A DNA stretch of 64,000 nucleotides, from contig CAWVSY010000003.1 in assembly GCA_963933055.1 (NCBI GenBank), positions 30,915 to 94,914 of the forward strand. Reading direction: 5' to 3'. Numbering within the stretch: the stretch's first letter is position 1; each line of letters begins with the position of its first letter. This document shows positions 61,172-64,000 of the stretch, one piece after another. The notes beneath the pieces are model-generated. The model was not told the DNA's origin. It worked only from the letters and a program-made list of their open reading frames with translations, and ran no database searches. The position numbers and the translations under genes were made by a program. The stretch is from Oleispira sp963933055. Its GTDB lineage: Bacteria; Pseudomonadota; Gammaproteobacteria; Pseudomonadales; Oceanobacteraceae.

Positions 61172-61426
61172 ATGAAAATTTTATCGACTCTATCAGTAGC
61201 TGCTTTGGCTTTAGTATTGGCTGCATGTGATAATAATACCGCAGACAAAGTAAGTGACAAAGCAAGCGATGCTTATGAAAGCACCAAAGAAATGGTTAAA
61301 GATGCTGGTGATAAAATCGAAGACACCGCAGATGAAGTGGGTGACAAAATGAAAGAACCCTTCCAAAATCCAGCCGAAGAAGTAGGCGAGCAAGTTCAAG
61401 ATGGTATTGATGAAGTAAAAGAATAA
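61172..61426 (+). CDS. Small LEA-like lipoprotein
   Basis: An 84-residue protein with lipobox LAAC (Cys19). The mature part is a charged amphipathic helix with near-repeats of 11 residues (DKVSDKASDAYESTKEM, KDAGDKIEDTADEVGDKM), resembling LEA/YtfJ-like stress proteins and entericidin-type lipoproteins. AGGAGA precedes the ATG. It is the last gene before the terminator at 61442-61470, so it is probably part of the sigma-54 envelope unit, although 62 bases separate it from the DUF1328 gene. Confidence 0.85.
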   Translation: MKILSTLSVAALALVLAACDNNTADKVSDKASDAYESTKEMVKDAGDKIEDTADEVGDKMKEPFQNPAEEVGEQVQDGIDEVKE

Positions 61427-61441
61427 TTATTTCATCATGAT

Positions 61442-61470
61442 AAAAGAGCCCGATTAATTCGGGTTTTTTT
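61442..61470 (+). terminator. Intrinsic terminator of the envelope operon
   Basis: CCCGA / TCGGG around TTAAT followed by seven T, 22 bases after the lipoprotein stop. Confidence 0.85.
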
Positions 61471-61491
61471 ATGCCTATAAATTAAGAAATG

Positions 61492-61534
61492 ATTTTTAAT
61501 TTTTAATTTTTAATTTTTAATTTTTAATTTTTAA
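61492..61534. repeat. Six tandem copies of a 7-bp unit
   Basis: ATTTTTA is repeated six times without error between the envelope operon terminator and the gyrB terminator. It lies in no gene; copy number is likely to vary between strains. Confidence 0.95.
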
Positions 61535-61540
61535 GATAAT

Positions 61541-61575
61541 AAAAAACCCCCGCTGTTTTCACAACGGGGGTTTTT
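61541..61575 (-). terminator. Intrinsic terminator after gyrB
   Basis: AAAAACCCCCG pairs with CGGGGGTTTTT (11 bp, perfect) around a 12-base loop; the A run gives a T tract on the gyrB strand. It can act in both directions. Confidence 0.92.
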
Positions 61576-61600
61576 ATTTTTCTTTTAAACGTTTTTTAAC

Positions 61601-64000
61601 TTAGAAATCTAAGTTAGCAACTCGTAAGGCATTGCTTTCGATAAACGCACGACGTGGTTCAACTTCATCACCCATTAAGGTTGTGAAGATTTGATCAGCA
61701 GCAACCGCATCTTCGATAGTTACTTGCAGCATGCGACGGCTTTCAGGGTCCATAGTGGTTTCCCAAAGCTGTTCAGGGTTCATCTCACCCAGACCTTTAT
61801 AACGCTGGATATAATGGCCTTTACGCGCTTCATTCAATAACCAAGCAAGTGTTTGCTTGAAATTTTCGATAGGTAATACACGCTCACCACGTTGAAGATA
61901 AGCACCTTCTTCTAATACTGCTTGAAGTTCTTGGCCCATATCAGCAATCTTGCCATAACCCGTACCCATGAAGAACTCATGATTGAAGACGTAGTTATGC
62001 GGAATGCCATGCTCCATAATTTCAACATTAAAGTTAGCGGTATTACGCTCACTATCAGCTTCAACTTCTACTTTGTAATGGCTACCTGTGCGGCCACTAT
62101 CTGGAAGCAATGCCTGGAACTTTTCACACCAGTCTTTAGCGAACGTAAAATCTTTCAATTCTAATTCTGTAATACGAGGTAACTCTAACATCGCTTCTAA
62201 TAATAAAGAAGGGTAGATATTGGAAGAGCGATCGATCACATCTTGTGTTTCATGGTACTTAGTCACAAGTACTTCGAAAGCTTGATCGGTAATCGCAGGT
62301 GCATCCGCATTCGGGTGCAGTGCAGATTTATCCAAAGCGATGTGCGTTAGATAGTCAGATAGCGCTTCTTCATCTTTTAGATACTGTTCTTGCTTACCGC
62401 GTTTGATTTTATACAAAGGTGGCTGGGCGATGTAGATATGCCCACGTTCGATCATTTCAGGCATCTGACGGAAGAAGAAAGTCAATAGTAGCGTACGAAT
62501 GTGCGCACCATCGACGTCGGCATCGGTCATGATGATGATTGAGTGATAACGTAACTTCTCGATATCAAACTCTTCACGACCAATACCACAGCCTAATGCT
62601 TTAATTAATGTGCCTACTTCAGCAGATGAAAGCATCTTATCGAAACGTGCTTTTTCAACGTTAAGAATTTTACCTTTAAGCGGTAGAATTGCTTGAGTAC
62701 GACGGTCTCGGCCTTGTTTGGCGCTACCGCCAGCCGAGTCTCCTTCCACTAAGTATATTTCGGAAAGAGCAGGGTCTTTCTCTTGGCAGTCAGCCAATTT
62801 ACCTGGCAAACCTGCAATATCTAACGCACCTTTACGACGAGTCATCTCACGAGCCTTACGGGCCGCTTCACGCGCGCGTGCAGCGTCTAGCATCTTGCTT
62901 ACAAGATTCTTAGCTTGCTGAGGTTGTTCTAATAAGTATTCAGAAAATTTCGCAGCCATTTCTTGCTCAACAGCGGTCTTAACTTCTGAAGATACTAGCT
63001 TATCTTTGGTTTGCGAGCTGAATTTAGGGTCAGGTACTTTAACTGAGATAATTGCAGTTAGGCCTTCACGGGCATCATCACCTGTCGCACTTACTTTCTC
63101 TTTTTTACCCATACCTTCAGATTCGATATAGCTATTTAGAGTACGTGTTAATGCACCTCTGAAACCCGCCATGTGGGTTCCGCCATCGCGCTGAGGGATG
63201 TTATTGGTATAACAGAATACGTTTTCTTGATACGTATCATTCCACTGCATCGCCACTTCAACGCCTACGCCAGTTCCTTCATGCATAATATTGAAGTGGA
63301 ACATGTCGTTTACGGTGGTTTTGTTGGTATTGAGATAGTCTACAAAAGACGATAAGCCACCTTCAAATGCGAAAATATCTTCACGGTCGCTGCGGTCATC
63401 TTTCAAGTGAATTTTCACACCAGAGTTCAAGAAAGACAGTTCACGTAAACGCTTAGCTAGCTGGTCGTAGTGGTAAGTCGTTTGCGTGAATGTTTTATCA
63501 CTCGGCTTGAACGTTACCATAGTACCGGTGGTTTCAGAGACGCCAACTTCTTTAAGAGGGTAGTCTGGAACACCGTGGGTATATTCTTGCTCGTAGATTT
63601 TGCCTTCACGACGGATGGTTAATTTCACCTTTTCCGATAGGGCGTTTACGACTGAGATACCTACACCGTGTAATCCGCCTGATACTTTATACGAGTTATC
63701 ATCGAACTTACCGCCCGCGTGAAGTACCGTCATGATAACTTCCGCAGCGGATACACCTTCTTCTTCGTGCATCTCTGTCGGAATACCACGACCGTTATCG
63801 GATACCGAGACGGAGTTATCTAGGTGAATCACAACATCAATGGTATCGCAGTGGCCCGCTAAGGCTTCATCGATTGAGTTATCGACGACTTCGAATACCA
63901 TGTGGTGTAAGCCAGTTCCGTCATCTGTATCGCCAATGTACATTCCTGGGCGTTTACGTACTGCATCAAGGCCTTTTAAAACCTTAATACTCGATGAGTC
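61601..64000 (-). CDS. gyrB: DNA gyrase subunit B, lacking only its first few codons
   Basis: ATPase subunit of DNA gyrase, 799 residues inside the window. The frame runs off the right edge: the residues before MYIGDTDDGTG read DSSSIKVLKGLDAVRKRPG, so by comparison with E. coli (804 residues) about five residues are missing. Visible are the ATP site (EVVDNSIDEALAG, GRGIP), the TOPRIM motifs EGDSAGG and DADVDGAHIRTLL, and the final KGLGEMNPEQLWETTMDP. The gene is normally near oriC with recF, dnaN and dnaA, which should lie to the right. Confidence 0.98.
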   Translation of the reverse strand, partial: DSSSIKVLKGLDAVRKRPGMYIGDTDDGTGLHHMVFEVVDNSIDEALAGHCDTIDVVIHLDNSVSVSDNGRGIPTEMHEEEGVSAAEVIMTVLHAGGKFDDNSYKVSGGLHGVGISVVNALSEKVKLTIRREGKIYEQEYTHGVPDYPLKEVGVSETTGTMVTFKPSDKTFTQTTYHYDQLAKRLRELSFLNSGVKIHLKDDRSDREDIFAFEGGLSSFVDYLNTNKTTVNDMFHFNIMHEGTGVGVEVAMQWNDTYQENVFCYTNNIPQRDGGTHMAGFRGALTRTLNSYIESEGMGKKEKVSATGDDAREGLTAIISVKVPDPKFSSQTKDKLVSSEVKTAVEQEMAAKFSEYLLEQPQQAKNLVSKMLDAARAREAARKAREMTRRKGALDIAGLPGKLADCQEKDPALSEIYLVEGDSAGGSAKQGRDRRTQAILPLKGKILNVEKARFDKMLSSAEVGTLIKALGCGIGREEFDIEKLRYHSIIIMTDADVDGAHIRTLLLTFFFRQMPEMIERGHIYIAQPPLYKIKRGKQEQYLKDEEALSDYLTHIALDKSALHPNADAPAITDQAFEVLVTKYHETQDVIDRSSNIYPSLLLEAMLELPRITELELKDFTFAKDWCEKFQALLPDSGRTGSHYKVEVEADSERNTANFNVEIMEHGIPHNYVFNHEFFMGTGYGKIADMGQELQAVLEEGAYLQRGERVLPIENFKQTLAWLLNEARKGHYIQRYKGLGEMNPEQLWETTMDPESRRMLQVTIEDAVAADQIFTTLMGDEVEPRRAFIESNALRVANLDF

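Overview
The window looks like 64 kb of chromosome from an AT-rich (roughly 40-45% G+C by eye) marine gammaproteobacterium, most like the Oceanospirillales (Oleispira/Thalassolituus/Bermanella type). Reasons: gyrB, glyQS, trkA-rsmB-fmt-def-lysM-dprA-tsaC-hemF-aroE and znuABC-zur/thrB/polA/engB/cc4/dsbA occur in the order I remember from Pseudomonas and its marine relatives, and several single genes (DUF2782, DgcH-like cyclase, GlyGly-CTERM protease) fit the same group. The genus is an inference. No tRNA, rRNA, CRISPR array or intact mobile element was seen.

Layout. 1-5264: a lipid-metabolism cluster (CdsA-like cytidylyltransferase facing a four-gene operon of CDP-alcohol phosphatidyltransferase, alpha/beta-hydrolase-methyltransferase fusion, patatin-like protein and short-chain dehydrogenase). 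5324-15826: glutamate dehydrogenase, a secreted metalloprotease, two lipoproteins, a cytochrome b561-YceI pair with a divergent LysR regulator, an unknown protein and a MATE transporter. 15887-20403: a Sco protein facing a TonB-dependent receptor and a BNR-repeat/thioredoxin fusion. 20404-22938: an accessory gap with a decayed yefM-yoeB toxin-antitoxin locus and two lipoprotein genes. 22939-28443: zinc uptake (znuBC-zur | znuA) and ergothioneine synthesis (egtBD). 28685-38552: thrB, polA, engB, cytochromes c5 and c4, dsbA, a nuclease-fold protein and a diguanylate cyclase, with a probable small RNA between polA and engB, the place held by Spot 42 or ErsA in other species. 38601-55926: housekeeping genes for shikimate, haem, tRNA modification, DNA uptake, protein N-terminal processing, potassium uptake and glycyl-tRNA synthetase, plus an unusual response regulator-TPR/histidine kinase pair. 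56070-64000: gmhB, a Na+/H+ antiporter, a sigma-54 regulatory island and gyrB, cut by the window end; oriC and dnaA probably lie just beyond.

The most interesting part is 58164-61426. An NtrC-type regulator sits between two transcription units. Each has a sigma-54-type promoter, preceded at enhancer distance by a pair of 14-bp sites fitting GGTTNWTTTNNNCC. The probable outputs are a coiled-coil protein, an outer-membrane beta-barrel, a DUF1328 membrane peptide and a LEA-like lipoprotein: a compact envelope regulon. Next come the polA-engB small RNA with two C-rich loops sharing one motif, and the lipid cluster in which two enzymes have lost canonical catalytic residues.
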